A stretch of DNA of 5,877 nucleotides. It comes from Oligoflexus sp. Its GTDB lineage: Bacteria > Bdellovibrionota_B > Oligoflexia > Oligoflexales > Oligoflexaceae. Both the position numbers and the translations under genes were made by a program. The stretch's first letter is position 1. Each line of letters begins with the position of its first letter. The stretch is taken from positions 1 through 5,877 of the forward strand of contig JASLCY010000391.1 of assembly GCA_030151925.1 (NCBI GenBank). The letters are read 5' to 3'. Of the stretch, positions 5,144 through 5,877 are shown piece by piece. The notes under the pieces were generated by a model. The model was given only the letters and a program-made list of their open reading frames with translations. It was not told where the DNA came from and made no database searches.

Positions 5144-5877
5144 TCAGGGTGTCCAATCCGCGTTATCTTCTTCACCGATAACGCTCATGCGCTGGCGTGT
5201 GTTTATACCAAGCATGAGGTCGTGATAGGTCTTCTTCTTCTCGACCAGGGCCGTGATGATAGCGAGATTATCGCCGGTCTCCGCATTGAACTGGCTCGGC
5301 TGCGAGTTGGTGAGGATGTCGACGAACTTGAAAGGGGCGGCGGTCGGATCGTTGAGGGCCGCATGAGCGTCCCGCAGATCGTTCGTCAGGTAAGCGAACG
5401 AATCGCAGCCGTTGAGCAGGAAGATCTGATACTGGTTCGCCGCGTAATGCCCCATGCTCAGGAGCGTCCTGATATTCGCGCCGAGGCCGGAATGCCCGTT
5501 ATAAGCGACGAGATCGGCGATCGGCACGCGCGCATTGAAACGATCGATGAACGTCGCGTCGCCCGGATTGCCGATCTCGTTCACGAGGTCCATCTCGATA
5601 TCGAGGATTCCGGCCGGAGTCTGCCAGGTGGCCTGGACATAACGCGCCGTCGGATCAGGAACGGTTTGCCCGTCCGGAACCGTGGTGGTCAGCGGCGCCC
5701 CGAACTTCTTGACGAGCGCCGCATACGTATCCTGATAGGCTTTGATGCCCACGTCGGCATTGGTGGTCGCCGCGGCGTCGTTCTTGCCGAACATGGCCAT
5801 GACGATCAAACGACTGTCCTCCCAGATCTTCGCGTATTCAGGATATTTGCCGGTCGTATTCTGACCGCTGAGCGACA
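5144..5877 (-). CDS. Putative clan CD (caspase/gingipain-like) cysteine peptidase homologue, C-terminal part
   Basis: The visible 243 residues are the C-terminus of a protein that begins beyond the right edge. A TTG at 5809 is not the start, because the frame stays open through 22 further codons (including YPEYAKIWED) to the edge. Visible segments include RLIVMAMFG (22-30), a beta strand, and LVAYNGHSGLGANI (122-135), which ends a strand with H128. QIFLLNGCDSFAYL (150-163) ends another strand with C157. A hydrophobic strand followed by His-Gly, then about 30 residues later a hydrophobic strand followed by Cys, is the arrangement of the catalytic His/Cys pair in clan CD peptidases such as gingipains and caspases. 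Peptidase activity is an inference from this motif pair. The protein could instead be an inactive relative or an unrelated alpha/beta fold. It lies 201 bp upstream of the lipoprotein gene on the same strand. No export signal can be judged without the N-terminus. Confidence 0.6.
   Translation of the reverse strand, partial: SLSGQNTTGKYPEYAKIWEDSRLIVMAMFGKNDAAATTNADVGIKAYQDTYAALVKKFGAPLTTTVPDGQTVPDPTARYVQATWQTPAGILDIEMDLVNEIGNPGDATFIDRFNARVPIADLVAYNGHSGLGANIRTLLSMGHYAANQYQIFLLNGCDSFAYLTNDLRDAHAALNDPTAAPFKFVDILTNSQPSQFNAETGDNLAIITALVEKKKTYHDLMLGINTRQRMSVIGEEDNADWTP

Noticed and set aside
5144..5809. Start of the clan CD-like gene at a TTG at 5809
   Set aside because: The frame continues open and protein-like upstream to the window edge, and the TTG falls inside a predicted core beta strand.

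Overview
The window reads as chromosomal DNA from a moderately GC-rich Gram-negative bacterium. It encodes a lipobox-type exported lipoprotein, a bacterial-type OPT transporter, and an uncharacterised secreted-looking protein with a His/Cys pair. The style of these proteins, and a transposase resembling ones I recall from Bdellovibrionota and other delta-like lineages, point towards Bdellovibrionota (Oligoflexia) or Myxococcota. That placement is an inference from family flavour only.

Layout, left to right. (1) Positions 1-811, minus strand: the first 270 residues of an IS1/IS1595-like transposase (zinc ribbon, HTH, DDE-type core), running off the left edge. It is more AT-rich and uses more AGA/AGG/ATA/CTA codons than its neighbours. 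(2) 918-2681, plus: a complete OPT-family membrane transporter. (3) 2754-4010, plus: a two-domain fusion of a phosphoribosyltransferase and an alpha/beta hydrolase with an apparently complete Ser-Asp-His triad. (4) 3980-4942, minus: a lipoprotein with a Ser/Thr/Pro/Ala linker and a C-terminal ricin-B-like beta-trefoil. It converges on the fusion gene and overlaps it by 31 bp. (5) 5144-5877, minus: the C-terminal 243 residues of a larger protein whose start lies beyond the right edge. Its hydrophobic-GH and hydrophobic-GC motifs resemble clan CD (caspase/gingipain-like) cysteine peptidases.

No RNA gene or CRISPR array was seen. The clearest unexplained structure is regulatory. The fusion gene and the lipoprotein gene, on opposite strands, each have a perfect inverted repeat that buries the Shine-Dalgarno sequence in a hairpin. 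In the fusion gene the upstream arm copies the 16S rRNA anti-Shine-Dalgarno tail. A further 10-bp perfect inverted repeat, built from two copies of the palindrome GGAGCTCC, lies between the clan CD-like gene and the lipoprotein gene.

The genes do not form one obvious pathway. The OPT transporter and the fusion gene share a strand with a 72-bp gap that has its own candidate promoter. The two minus-strand genes both look concerned with the cell envelope or exported material and may be co-expressed across a 201-bp gap. The transposase marks the left part as recently or formerly mobile DNA.
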